Assembly: GCF_007097485.1 (NCBI RefSeq)
Contig: NZ_VKDE01000017.1
Coordinates: 1-64,000 of the forward strand
Direction: 5' to 3'
DNA length: 64,000 bases
Source: Carboxylicivirga sp. M1479
GTDB lineage: Bacteria > Bacteroidota > Bacteroidia > Bacteroidales > Marinilabiliaceae
Shown here: positions 43,643-53,519 of the stretch, in pieces
Layout of the letters: every line of letters begins with the position of its first letter
Numbering within the stretch: position 1 is the stretch's first letter
The notes under the pieces: generated by a model
What the model was told of the DNA's origin: nothing
The model's database searches: none
The model's input: only the letters and a program-made list of their open reading frames with translations
Made by a program: the position numbers and the translations under genes

Positions 43643-45265
43643 ATGAATATGCAAACGTTAAATTATATTTTCATACTTCTAGTGATCTCCATATTGTTTG
43701 GGGGCTGTCAGGACTTTCTTGAGGAAGTGCCAAGATCAGAGGCGTCACCGGAGAATTTTTACAAAACGCCTGAACATGCTGAAGCTGCTGTGGTGGGGGC
43801 GTATAATGCCTTACAACGTAACGGGGTTTACGGACATAAACAACAATATTTAACAACTGATATTATTCGATGTGCCACCTGGAATACGCAGGGAGGAATT
43901 GGCACCTATTCTTTCTCAGCCGAGAATACACAAGTAGTCTCTCCTATTTGGACTGAGCACTTCAAAGGAATAAATGAAGCCAATGCAGCTATTACTAACG
44001 TACCTAACGTGGAAATGGATGAAGACAGGAGAAATACTTTGGTCGCCGAAGCTCGTTTCCTAAAAGCTCTTTTGTATTTCAATTTGGTGCGTTATTACGG
44101 AGATGTACCATATATGGAAAAGGAAACCAGCTCTTTAGATAATCTTGAAGTGCCTAGAGAACCTGTTGACTATGTCTATGATAAAATTATTGCAGACTTG
44201 GAATTTGGAATAGAACATCTGGACATGAAAGAAGAGTCAGTTCCAGGAAGAGCAACGATAGGTTCAGCTAAATCACTACTGGCAATGGTTTACCTTACCC
44301 GAGGTAGTATGACAAAGCGTGATGGCAAAGGGGATGGAATGGCAGACTTTCAGATGGCAGCAAATTTATCCGGCGAAGTTATTACAGATGGCAATTATCA
44401 GCTTTGCGATTATTTCCCTGATGCGTTTATTGTAGAAAATAAAAATAACGATGAAATCATCTTCGACGTACAGTATAAAAGTGGAGGACTAAATGAAGGT
44501 AATTACATTGGCATGATTATGGGGCTTCAGGGGCCACCAGCCAAAGGAGGTAGCTGGGGTAATGTTATATCAACCCAATATTTTCATACTATATATGAAC
44601 CAAGTGATATGGTAAGGCAGGAATGGACATCATGTCATGTTCGTGTTCAGGGGAATGGAACGCTAAAGACAGATTATCCAGAAATGCACTGGGAATCATG
44701 GAAAATTGGAAAATACAGACGCTACCCGGTACGTAATCCTGACTTTGTATTTAGTGATTATGATATTCATTGGCCGGTTTTAAGGTATGCTGATGTATTG
44801 TTAATATATGCTGAAGCCTTAAATGAATTAAATAATGGGCCAAATGATGAGGTATTTATGGCATTGAATGAACTTCGAAAAAGAGTCAGAAATGTAAATG
44901 GAGACGCAACAAGAGAATACCTTCACGAAGATTATTTACCAAGAGATTTAACGTACGATGCCAACATTCTTCCGGATATATCAGCAGCCGATTATTCTGA
45001 TTATGAATCGATGAAGGAATATATCATGTTAGAACGCGCTCGTGAATTAGGTGGCGAGTGTAAAAGATGGTTTGACTTGGTGCGTTGGGGTAAGCTGGTG
45101 GACAATATTAAGTTTTTAGCAACCTATACTCCGCCTGGACGCACAAGGCCTGAAGATGCTTGGGCAACCACAGCCAATAATGTATCTGATCACCATATGC
45201 TTCTGCCTATTCCTATTTCTGAAATCAATGCTAATCCTGCATTGGAACAGAATCCTGGGTATTAA
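43643..45265 (+). CDS. susD: SusD/RagB-type glycan-binding lipoprotein
   Basis: A 540-residue surface lipoprotein that closes over the SusC pore and binds the glycan. The lipobox is FGGCQDFL. The N-terminal part is typical (EEVPRSEASPENFYKTPEHA), with TPR-like helices following. The C-terminal SusD region contains RARELGGECKRWFDLVRWGK, the hallmark just before the end. It is translated from the same transcript as susC. Sequence alone does not show which sugar it prefers. Confidence 0.95.
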   Translation: MNMQTLNYIFILLVISILFGGCQDFLEEVPRSEASPENFYKTPEHAEAAVVGAYNALQRNGVYGHKQQYLTTDIIRCATWNTQGGIGTYSFSAENTQVVSPIWTEHFKGINEANAAITNVPNVEMDEDRRNTLVAEARFLKALLYFNLVRYYGDVPYMEKETSSLDNLEVPREPVDYVYDKIIADLEFGIEHLDMKEESVPGRATIGSAKSLLAMVYLTRGSMTKRDGKGDGMADFQMAANLSGEVITDGNYQLCDYFPDAFIVENKNNDEIIFDVQYKSGGLNEGNYIGMIMGLQGPPAKGGSWGNVISTQYFHTIYEPSDMVRQEWTSCHVRVQGNGTLKTDYPEMHWESWKIGKYRRYPVRNPDFVFSDYDIHWPVLRYADVLLIYAEALNELNNGPNDEVFMALNELRKRVRNVNGDATREYLHEDYLPRDLTYDANILPDISAADYSDYESMKEYIMLERARELGGECKRWFDLVRWGKLVDNIKFLATYTPPGRTRPEDAWATTANNVSDHHMLLPIPISEINANPALEQNPGY

Positions 45266-45294
45266 TTGTATTAATGATATTAATGAATAGAACC

Positions 45295-46038
45295 ATGATA
45301 AATAATATAAAGTTTTTAGCAATGTTCTTTGTTGTTGTAGCTCTTGGGGGGTGCAATAAAGATGCAATAGTTCCCGAAATAGATTTAACTGCTGATAAGG
45401 TCAAGGTACAGGTTAATGAAACCGTTGCATTTACAGTTAGCGGGGAAGCAGAGACCTTCGTGATATATACAGGAGATAGCATGCATGAATTTGCAAAAAG
45501 CCATCTGGCAGTAACCGAAGGAAAAGATCTTGATCAAGAAGAAGTCGTGTTGACTTCAGATAGCTTGGTTAGTTTAACGCCTTGGTTGACCGTGATTGTT
45601 GATAATCACAATGCAGGTTTGGAACCGGGAATACCCCTTGTTAGTATGGACGCTATCCTTCAAAACTTGGAAACTTTAGTTGATAAAAAGTACACAAATA
45701 AAGAATCAGCTAGTTACGAGTCTTACCTTTTTATGATAGAGATGGGGAGTGGTTTGGCAAGAACTGTTGCTACCGATATGGTAAACCTGTATTATGAGGA
45801 TCATAGTGTATTGCTTACACCCGAGGAAGGTTTCTCAACTGGTTTTACCATCGATAGGTATGAGAAATCTTTTGAATATGCTTATAATGAGGTCGGTACT
45901 TATATTGTTACTCTTATTGCAACCAATGTTGGAGATAAGAAATACTCAGGCTCCGGCTATCAGGGTGACAGAACATCATCAGGAGATGAGTATGATTTAA
46001 ATCGAACTATTAAAGAGTTAACCATTACTGTGCAATAG
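45295..46038 (+). CDS. Surface lipoprotein, SusE/F-position glycan-binding candidate
   Basis: A 247-residue lipoprotein directly after susD, the position of SusE/SusF and other surface glycan-binding proteins. The lipobox is VALGGC. The first 80 residues are an Ig/PKD-like beta domain (VKVQVNETVAFTVSGEAETF). A second domain ends with a VTLIATNVGD strand and a polar C-terminus. Several in-frame ATG codons exist (45274, 45283, 45295); I favour 45295 because it gives the shortest normal lipoprotein leader. Function is inferred from position. A terminator follows, so the downstream enzymes may have their own promoter or arise by read-through. Confidence 0.7.
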   Translation: MINNIKFLAMFFVVVALGGCNKDAIVPEIDLTADKVKVQVNETVAFTVSGEAETFVIYTGDSMHEFAKSHLAVTEGKDLDQEEVVLTSDSLVSLTPWLTVIVDNHNAGLEPGIPLVSMDAILQNLETLVDKKYTNKESASYESYLFMIEMGSGLARTVATDMVNLYYEDHSVLLTPEEGFSTGFTIDRYEKSFEYAYNEVGTYIVTLIATNVGDKKYSGSGYQGDRTSSGDEYDLNRTIKELTITVQ

Positions 46039-46074
46039 TCTGGTAAACTTGTTTTTAGAGTTTATTAAGTGATT

Positions 46075-46108
46075 GCTCCCTGCTTGTAAAAACATGTAGG
46101 CAGGGAGC
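46075..46108 (+). terminator. Terminator after the susCD lipoprotein gene
   Basis: GCTCCCTGC (46075-46083) pairs perfectly with GCAGGGAGC (46100-46108), followed by TTTC. It may give more expression of binding and transport genes than of the enzymes after it. Confidence 0.8.
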
Positions 46109-46131
46109 TTTCTACCTTTTAAGAATTAAGT

Positions 46132-47748
46132 ATGAAATATATAATTGTTTGTATAGCACTATTTTTTGTGAGTTTGGGATCCTTCTCGCAAGAGATAGAA
46201 TCGATAGAGCTGGAGGTTGAAGATAATGAGTATTGGTGGGGTGGTTTGAGTTCTATTGGTCACCAAACACCATATGACAAGAATTCCAAGTTCTCAGTGA
46301 ATTTATATGGTGATAACAGGGGCAATCAGGCTCAACCTCTGTTATTATCCAGTAAAGGCCGGTATGTATGGAGCGACAGTCCTATTGAATATAGCCTATC
46401 AAATGGAGTACTCTCTGTTTCGTCTAAATACGGAAAGATTGATTCAGGCAAGGCCGGCGATAACCTTAATTCAGCGTACAAATATGTATCTGATAAGTAC
46501 TTTCCATCAAATGGCCAGATACCGGATGAATTATTGTTTACTCATCCACAATACAATACCTGGATCGAACTGATGTATGACCAAAATGAAGAGGACATAC
46601 TTCAATATGCTCAAAGTATTATCGATAAAGGTTATCCTCCCGGAGTACTGATGATTGATGATAATTGGCAGGAAGATTATGGTACATGGAAGTTTTCGGC
46701 CAAAAGGTTCTCTGACCCAAAAGGAATGATAGAAAAGCTTCATAACATGGGTTTTAAAGTTATGATGTGGGTATGTCCCTTTGTTAGTGCTGATTCAGAA
46801 GTGTTTCGTAAATTGGCGGCTGATGGATTGTTATTGCTCGATGCAGAACGAACCCAGGAAATACTGTGGGCCAATACCAGAAATAAGGCTGCCGTAGTTC
46901 GTTGGTGGAATGGTGCAAGTGCCTGTTTGGATTTGAGTAACCCAAAGGCAAAGGATTGGCTTAAGGCTGAGTTAGATTACCTGGTGAATGAATATGGGGT
47001 GGATGGTTTTAAGTTTGATGCCGGTGATGCTCAATTCTACAAAGACGGATTGGTATCTTTTAATGAGTCTTTACCCAATGACCATACGCGTTATTTTGCA
47101 GAAATGGGATTACATTATTCATTGAACGAATATCGTGCATCGTGGAAAATGGCTGGTTTACCTTTAGCTCAGCGTTTAAGAGATAAGGGCCATGAATGGG
47201 AGGATCTTCAGAAATTAATTCCTGACCAAATGTCGCAAAGTGTGATGGGCTATGCCTACACTTGTCCCGATATGATTGGAGGAGGAGAGTATCAGTCTTT
47301 TTTGAATTCTGCTGTAATTGATGAAGAACTAATTGTTCGTTCGGCACAGGTTCATGCTCTTATGCCCATGATGCAATTTTCTGTTGCGCCTTGGCGTGTT
47401 TTATCCAGTGATAATGAACAGATCTGTCTTAAGATGGCTAATCTTCATAAGCAGTTTGGAGACCATATTCTGCAATTAGCTAAAAAAGCTTCCGAAACGG
47501 GAGAACCTATTGTTAAACCCATGGAACTGGCATTTCCAGGTAATGGATATGAAACTGTTAAAGATCAGTTTGTGCTAGGTAATACTATCATAGTAGCACC
47601 TGTGGTTGAGAAAGCAGCGAGATCCAGAGAAGTAGTTTTGCCTAAAGGAAAATGGATAGATGAAGAAGGGAAAAAGTTCAAGGGAGGTAAAACCATTCAA
47701 ATCGAAGTGCCCCTTGAACGCTTACCATATTTTAAAATGATAAAATAA
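46132..47748 (+). CDS. Secreted GH31 alpha-glycosidase
   Basis: A 538-residue exported family 31 enzyme. After a signal peptide (1-19), the N-terminal beta domain leads into the TIM barrel with YPPGVLMIDDNWQEDYG (strand with an Asp pair) and GFKFDAGDAQFY, where Asp296 is the expected nucleophile. The short length and the KFDAGD form resemble the MYORG-like branch, some of which act on alpha-galactosides, more than typical alpha-glucosidases. It is followed 23 bp later by a GH27 alpha-galactosidase, so I favour alpha-galactose as substrate; alpha-xylose or glucose remain possible. Confidence 0.85.
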   Translation: MKYIIVCIALFFVSLGSFSQEIESIELEVEDNEYWWGGLSSIGHQTPYDKNSKFSVNLYGDNRGNQAQPLLLSSKGRYVWSDSPIEYSLSNGVLSVSSKYGKIDSGKAGDNLNSAYKYVSDKYFPSNGQIPDELLFTHPQYNTWIELMYDQNEEDILQYAQSIIDKGYPPGVLMIDDNWQEDYGTWKFSAKRFSDPKGMIEKLHNMGFKVMMWVCPFVSADSEVFRKLAADGLLLLDAERTQEILWANTRNKAAVVRWWNGASACLDLSNPKAKDWLKAELDYLVNEYGVDGFKFDAGDAQFYKDGLVSFNESLPNDHTRYFAEMGLHYSLNEYRASWKMAGLPLAQRLRDKGHEWEDLQKLIPDQMSQSVMGYAYTCPDMIGGGEYQSFLNSAVIDEELIVRSAQVHALMPMMQFSVAPWRVLSSDNEQICLKMANLHKQFGDHILQLAKKASETGEPIVKPMELAFPGNGYETVKDQFVLGNTIIVAPVVEKAARSREVVLPKGKWIDEEGKKFKGGKTIQIEVPLERLPYFKMIK

Positions 47749-47771
47749 ATATTGTCAGATACCTGAATAAT

Positions 47772-49235
47772 ATGAACTTAAATTATAAAAGTATATTAGT
47801 TTTATCAATATTACTTTGTTTTGTGTTGGGAGTAAGTTGTGTACAAACAAATTCAAAATCACAGGAAACCAAGCAACCATTGGTGAAATTAGCTCAAACA
47901 CCTCCAATGGGGTGGAATAGTTTTGACAGTTATGGGGTTTATTTACACGAGGAAGCTGCTATGGCTAATCTTGAAGTTTTTGCCAGAAAGTTAAAGCCAC
48001 ATGGATATGAATATTTCGTTATTGATGCGGGGTGGTTTGGTGAGTTCAAACTACAGGAAGGAACTTTATACCCTGCAGAGAAGCATGCTGAAATATTAAA
48101 TTTCAATGAGTTTGGTTTATTGCAGCCGTCAAAAACCTATTTTCCTAACGGATTACAGCCAATAATTGATCGATGCCATGAGTTAGGCCTTAAATTTGGC
48201 ATTCACCTGATGAGAGGAATCCCCAGAGCAGCCGTAGAAGCTAATACTAAGGTAAAGGGCACTAAATATTTTGCCCAGGACATTGCGGATACTACTAGCA
48301 TTTGTGAGTGGAATCATCAAAATTATGGTGTTGATATGTCAAAGCCCGGTGCGCAAGATTTCTACAATAGCTTGATAAATCAAATGGCAGATTGGGGCGT
48401 TGATTTTCTTAAGTATGATGACCTTGTACCTTTTCCAGAAGAGATAAAGGGAATTGCAAAAGCAATAGAGCAATGTGGAAAACCTATCGTTTATAGCTTG
48501 AGTCCTGGAAACCATGTTGACCCCAATCATCTTGTGGCGTTCAAAACGGCTCACATGTTGCGTGTTACACCTGATATTTGGGATGAACAGGTTGGAATAG
48601 ATCAGTGTTTTTTAGCTTGGCGCAAATGGCAAGGAAAAGAAGAACCCGGATTCTGGATTGATATGGATATGATACCATTTGGGCAATTGCAATTGATGTC
48701 ACCAAAACCAGAAGGAGTCAATGGAGATGAAACAAAAATAGAAGTTGCAAATAAAATAAAGTTAGGTGAATTAAGTAATATTGAACTATTAGCAGGAAAG
48801 GGATGGACTCGTCAAAGCGAATTTACCATAGATCAGATGTATACATTTATTACCCTAAGAGCCTTATCTGCATCGCCATTAATGATGGGAGGTGATTTGC
48901 CTACTTTGGATGACTTTTCATTGAAGCTCATTACTAATAAAGATATTTTAGAGTGTAATCAGAATGGTGTGATGGGCACCTTGGTTTATGATCATGACAG
49001 TGTTGAAATCTGGAAAACACGAAAGAGAGAGGGTGATAGTGGCTGGATTGGGATTTTTAATCGATCAACATCTTTAAAATCGCTTTCGCTATCATTGGAT
49101 GAGTTGCAATTAGATATTACAAAGCAATACTTTATTTATGACATCTGGGGGGGCAAAGAGGTAAATTCATTTGATTATGATATTAATCCCAATGGAGTAG
49201 TTTTCTTAAAATATTCAACCAAAGAAAATGATTGA
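47772..49235 (+). CDS. GH27 alpha-galactosidase, lipoprotein
   Basis: A 487-residue exported enzyme. The lipobox GVSC anchors it. The barrel opens with TPPMGWNSFDSYG, typical of family 27, then YFVIDAGWFGE. The nucleophile is Asp216 in DFLKYDDL, matching the family KYD motif. The C-terminal beta domain (about 400-487) is normal. It should release terminal alpha-galactose. Together with the GH31 gene it suggests a galactose-containing glycan. A strong terminator follows. Confidence 0.9.
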   Translation: MNLNYKSILVLSILLCFVLGVSCVQTNSKSQETKQPLVKLAQTPPMGWNSFDSYGVYLHEEAAMANLEVFARKLKPHGYEYFVIDAGWFGEFKLQEGTLYPAEKHAEILNFNEFGLLQPSKTYFPNGLQPIIDRCHELGLKFGIHLMRGIPRAAVEANTKVKGTKYFAQDIADTTSICEWNHQNYGVDMSKPGAQDFYNSLINQMADWGVDFLKYDDLVPFPEEIKGIAKAIEQCGKPIVYSLSPGNHVDPNHLVAFKTAHMLRVTPDIWDEQVGIDQCFLAWRKWQGKEEPGFWIDMDMIPFGQLQLMSPKPEGVNGDETKIEVANKIKLGELSNIELLAGKGWTRQSEFTIDQMYTFITLRALSASPLMMGGDLPTLDDFSLKLITNKDILECNQNGVMGTLVYDHDSVEIWKTRKREGDSGWIGIFNRSTSLKSLSLSLDELQLDITKQYFIYDIWGGKEVNSFDYDINPNGVVFLKYSTKEND

Positions 49236-49272
49236 TAAAAAGATACATTTATAACACATTTCTGTGCAACTT

Positions 49273-49306
49273 AATCCATATCTAAACAATTGGTTAGATA
49301 TGGATT
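49273..49306 (+). terminator. Terminator after the GH27 gene
   Basis: AATCCATATCTAA (49273-49285) pairs perfectly with TTAGATATGGATT (49294-49306) around 8 nt, followed by TTGTATTGTT. Confidence 0.8.
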
Positions 49307-49365
49307 TTGTATTGTTATTCAATAGTTGAAATATCAGGCAAATCCAAGAAATAAAATATCATCAT

Positions 49366-50943
49366 ATGAATAATTCAATTATTTTCTTACTGTTTTTAAA
49401 TTTTTTGGGATGCAATGTGGCACCTAAGCAAGAAGCAGCAAGACCCAACATCCTTTTTTGTATAATGGATGATGCTTCACCTCACATGAGTGCCTATGGG
49501 TGTAATTGGAGTAACACTCCTGCCTTTGACCGATTAGCTGAACATGGTATTCTTTTTACCAATGCGTATACACCTAACGCCAAATGTGCTCCATCCAGAG
49601 CTAATGTGCTTACCGGACGTAACTCATGGCAACTGGAAGAAGCTGCCAATCATGTGATTAATTTTCCGGCCAAGTTTAAGACTTTTCCCGAGGTTCTTCG
49701 TGAGAATGGTTATTTAACTGGTAAAACAGGTAAGGGTTGGGGGCCGGGTAACCCGGGTAAGTTGGATGGTAAAACAAGGTTATTAATTGGAGAATCGTAT
49801 AACAGAATAAAAACCCAAGCATGGGCCAACAAGATGAGTAATGAAGATTACGCCTCAAATTTTGATGTGTTTTTAGATGATGTTCGGGAGGGCGAACCAT
49901 GGTTTTTCTGGTTTGGAGCGCGAGAACCACATCGGGAATATGAGTATGGTTCTGGTAATCGTGTAGCAGGAAAAAATATTGCAGACATAGATTCTGTTCC
50001 AGCATTTTGGCCCGATAATGAAGTGGTCAGAAATGATATGCTCGATTATGCCCTTGAGATTGAATATGTCGATTCGCATTTGGATCGCATGATTAACAGT
50101 CTCGAAAAAAGAGGTTTGTTGGACAACACTATTATTGTTGTGACTTCCGATCATGGTATGCCTTTCCCACGTTGTAAGGCCCAAGAGTATGAGTATTCTA
50201 ACCATGTGCCTTTGGCTATTATGTGGCCGAAAGGGATTAAGAATCCGGGAAGGATTGTAAATGATATGGTCAGTTTTATCGATTTTGCACCTACTTTTTT
50301 GGAGTTGGCAGGTGTTAAAAATAAAGAATCCGGTATGCGCAGCTCACCGGGAATAAGTTTATCCGATGTTTTCTATACCGAAAAAGAAGGACAGGTAAAT
50401 CCAGATAGAGATGTTATTGTGATTGGTAAGGAACGTCATGATTACAGTCGTCCTAAAAACCAGGGATACCCAATCCGAGGCATTGTATCAAAGGATTATT
50501 TATACCTCTATAATTATGATATTTCGCTCTGGCCTGCCGGAAACCCAGAAATAGGATACCTTGATATTGATGGTTCACCCACCAAAAGTGAAATATTGCG
50601 GTTGTTCCGTTCGGGAGAGGAAGATAATTACTGGGAGTGGTCGATGGGTAAACGACAGGAAAATGAAGAGTTATATCAAATCACCAAGGATAAAGAATGC
50701 ATGTTTAACCTAGCATCAGATTCAGCTTTTATCGCCATTATGGACAGTTTAAAAGCCAGAATGGAAAAGATTCTGAGGGAGCAAGAAGACCCACGTATGT
50801 TTGGTAAAGGTGATGTTTTTAATACCTATGGATACTCCAACGATCAGGGCTGGAATTACTACGAGCGTTTTATGGAGGGAGAGTTCACCATCGAAAATAC
50901 AGGCTGGGTAAACCCGGGAGATTGTGAGCTAAAGCCTTTGTAA
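49366..50943 (+). CDS. S1-family sulfatase, second copy
   Basis: A 525-residue lipoprotein sulfatase of a different subtype from the one at 29945. The lipobox is FLGCN. The formylglycine site is CAPSR with Cys74; NILFCIMDDASPH holds the calcium-binding Asp pair and VTSDHG the second metal site. Length and the DDASPHMSAYG start resemble heparan-type or exo-sulfatases. Two different sulfatases imply at least two sulfate positions on the substrate. Confidence 0.9.
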   Translation: MNNSIIFLLFLNFLGCNVAPKQEAARPNILFCIMDDASPHMSAYGCNWSNTPAFDRLAEHGILFTNAYTPNAKCAPSRANVLTGRNSWQLEEAANHVINFPAKFKTFPEVLRENGYLTGKTGKGWGPGNPGKLDGKTRLLIGESYNRIKTQAWANKMSNEDYASNFDVFLDDVREGEPWFFWFGAREPHREYEYGSGNRVAGKNIADIDSVPAFWPDNEVVRNDMLDYALEIEYVDSHLDRMINSLEKRGLLDNTIIVVTSDHGMPFPRCKAQEYEYSNHVPLAIMWPKGIKNPGRIVNDMVSFIDFAPTFLELAGVKNKESGMRSSPGISLSDVFYTEKEGQVNPDRDVIVIGKERHDYSRPKNQGYPIRGIVSKDYLYLYNYDISLWPAGNPEIGYLDIDGSPTKSEILRLFRSGEEDNYWEWSMGKRQENEELYQITKDKECMFNLASDSAFIAIMDSLKARMEKILREQEDPRMFGKGDVFNTYGYSNDQGWNYYERFMEGEFTIENTGWVNPGDCELKPL

Positions 50944-51058
50944 TACTAGCAATCAATTCTTTTAATCAGGGCTTCTGCATTTTAAGAGGAGACTTTGTTG
51001 CATTACTATTGCTTAAATAAACTCATCATTGAAAAAAATTAGATAAAACAGGATTCTT

Positions 51059-52561
51059 ATGAGAGTATTCAGTTCTTTGGTTTTAGGATTGTTTTTTATA
51101 TATCAATCTGCAAATAGTCAAATTATACAGCCATCTAACAGGCCAAATAAAACTCAGAAATTATTAATTGAACGTGGCTACGGAATGTTTATTCATTTTG
51201 GCGTTAATACGTTTGCTAATAAAGAATGGTCTGATGGTACTTTACCTGCTACCATTTACAACCCGGTAAATTTGGATTGCGACCAATGGGTTCGAGTAGC
51301 GCGTGATGCAGGTTTCCGTTATGTGTTGTTGGTGACAAAGCATCATGATGGCTTTTGTTTGTGGGACAGTAAATATACCGAATATGATGTGGCATCATCC
51401 CCGGTTAAAACAGATGTGGTGGCAGAAGTGGCCAAAGCCTGTCAAAAGTATGATCTTGAACTTGGGATTTATTACTCACTTTGGGACCGAAATCATCCTG
51501 CTTACACAGATAAGAATCCAAATGTTTATGTTGATTATATGATTAATCAATTAACTGAATTACTGATGAATTATGGAGCTATTTGCGAATTGTGGTTTGA
51601 TGGTGGATGGGATCGTGAAGTTGCTGACTGGGATTTGGATCGGGTTTACAAGTTTGTTAAGGGTATACAGCCCCACTGTGCGGTTGGAGTAAATCACACC
51701 ATTGAACTGGAGCCATGTTCACGAGAATTTGCACTGCCCGATTCAATGATAGTCGATAACAAATACACCTTTCAATATTTTCCTGGAGATTTTCGTTTAT
51801 GGGATCCCAAAATAGCACACAAGCTGGATGAAAAGCAGTACATCCATAAAGGCGAATCTTATTATTTACCGTTTGAAAACACAATTTGTTTAAGTAAAAG
51901 ATGGAATTGGTTTCAAAAGGATGACTTCAGACCTGTTAGGGAACTGGATGAACTAGAAGAATTGTTTTATTGGTGTACCGATAATGGTAACACCCTTGTT
52001 ATGAATGTTCCGCCTGATAATACAGGACGTATAAGAGAGCATGAGGTCAATGCAATTATTGCTTTAGGACTGCGGCTAAATATAGAAAAAGGAAAACCAT
52101 TACCTCGTAATGGTAAATTTATTTCTCTTAAAGCAACAGTATCTGCATCATCTATTATAAATGATGATGAGGTCATGTTTGGAGCTCAATTAGCTGTTGA
52201 TGGAGGTATGCAAACGAGATGGGCTGCTTCTGATACATTATCGATATTGGAAATTAATCTTGATCCGAAGAAGCCGTTTAATAAAATTTCAATATTTGAA
52301 TTTCAGGATAGTAAAGACGGAGGGGATGGCTTCTCGAATTATCGAATAAACAGGATTCAGTCTTACTCTATTGAAATTTTTAAGAATAAAGAATGGCAAA
52401 CTATATACATGGATGATAAGTCAATGGGAGATTGCAAGGTGATTCGATTTCCCTATTCCTATCAAACATCAAAACTTCGGTTTCGAGTTCTGAAGGCAAC
52501 TGCTCCTCCTTCCATTTATGAGATTAACGTGATTCAATCGGATACTAAAGGTTACTTTTGA
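51059..52561 (+). CDS. GH29 alpha-L-fucosidase family enzyme with C-terminal F5/8-like domain
   Basis: A 500-residue exported enzyme. After the signal peptide (about 1-20) the family 29 barrel is clear: RGYGMFIHFGVNTF, TKHHDGFCLWDSKYTEYD and ELWFDGGWDRE, with Asp181 as the expected nucleophile. The C-terminal 150 residues form a discoidin/F5-8 type C beta domain (WAASDTLSILEINL and similar), a common partner that binds galactose-type sugars. It should remove alpha-L-fucose or the closely related alpha-L-galactose, which is frequent in red algal galactans. It is the last gene of the locus. Confidence 0.9.
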   Translation: MRVFSSLVLGLFFIYQSANSQIIQPSNRPNKTQKLLIERGYGMFIHFGVNTFANKEWSDGTLPATIYNPVNLDCDQWVRVARDAGFRYVLLVTKHHDGFCLWDSKYTEYDVASSPVKTDVVAEVAKACQKYDLELGIYYSLWDRNHPAYTDKNPNVYVDYMINQLTELLMNYGAICELWFDGGWDREVADWDLDRVYKFVKGIQPHCAVGVNHTIELEPCSREFALPDSMIVDNKYTFQYFPGDFRLWDPKIAHKLDEKQYIHKGESYYLPFENTICLSKRWNWFQKDDFRPVRELDELEELFYWCTDNGNTLVMNVPPDNTGRIREHEVNAIIALGLRLNIEKGKPLPRNGKFISLKATVSASSIINDDEVMFGAQLAVDGGMQTRWAASDTLSILEINLDPKKPFNKISIFEFQDSKDGGDGFSNYRINRIQSYSIEIFKNKEWQTIYMDDKSMGDCKVIRFPYSYQTSKLRFRVLKATAPPSIYEINVIQSDTKGYF

Positions 52562-53078
52562 TTTGTCATAATTGTTTCAGATAGGGAGCGTTCATGGTGT
52601 ATTTCGCATTGAATTGATTTATTGAAATTTGGATGTTCGTAAAATTAAAAGAAAGTCGCTTCTCCAACCCTTACTCCAAGCCTCAAATTGATATGGTAGA
52701 TCTGTTTTAAATCTGCCAATATATTTTGTTCTCACACTACGTGGATTGCACAATTAAGCTTCAATATTGGGAGTGTAATTTTGTTTAAAGTCTATTTTAA
52801 TAGGATTGCTACAAGGAGTTTAGGCAATAATAGTTTTGTTATTCATGGAGGCAGAACATAAAATGTATGATTTACCCTCTTTGTTTTCATTAAGTATTAA
52901 AGACTGATTTAATTTCATATCTTACCAAGGCAGTTTCTCGAATATTTGTCTTAAATACCACATATGAACAGAACCAGGAAAAACCAATCGGAAAATCGAC
53001 TATTGCACTTTACTTCTTTGTGTTGTAGTCTCCTATTAATCAGCGTTAAAATCTTCAATAATTAGCGACCAATCAAGC

Positions 53079-53096
53079 ATTGCACGCACGTGCAAT
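53079..53096. repeat. Perfect palindrome near the inner integrase
   Basis: ATTGCACG CA CGTGCAAT has 8-bp perfect arms. It could bind a dimeric regulator or an integration accessory factor. Confidence 0.5.
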
Positions 53097-53433
53097 ACGA
53101 TCTTAAAACTAAAAAATAAATTCTAATATTACGCACTTAAAACAATAGATCTGCGCATTTTTTAATAAATCTGAGTCAGTTTCTGGATATGACATTCTAT
53201 TACAGTCTCAGTTGAACGTTCGTTTCGTTGAATCACCTTAATCGCTCGTAATATTAACATTGGTTCCTACGACATATTGTATTATGGAAATTGTTAATCT
53301 ACCGTATCAATAAGCAATCAACATGTTATTGATTGAACCAGCAATGTAGTCAACGAATTTAAATTTAATGGATATGTATAAATATTCTAATTAGCTATGA
53401 TTCAAAGTGTAATTACCAAACAATGACCGCTTA

Positions 53434-53506
53434 GTAAACTATTGATGGCATTCAACAAGCGCGCAATAGTGAGAATGATTTCCATTTTTGCGCGCTGTAA
53501 ACTATT
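53434..53506. repeat. Direct repeats enclosing a 9-bp inverted repeat
   Basis: GTAAACTATT occurs at 53434-53443 and 53497-53506. Between them AGCGCGCAA (53458-53466) pairs perfectly with TTGCGCGCT (53488-53496). It lies 14 bp from the integrase stop codon, so it could end its transcript or serve recombination. Confidence 0.5.
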
Positions 53507-53519
53507 ATTTTACGCATTT

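Larger units (their letters stand above)
52562..53519. other. Gene-free interval before the inner integrase
   Basis: About 960 bp without a supported gene. It holds the palindrome at 53079-53096 and an inverted repeat flanked by a direct repeat at 53434-53506, both close to the integrase gene. Confidence 0.5.
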
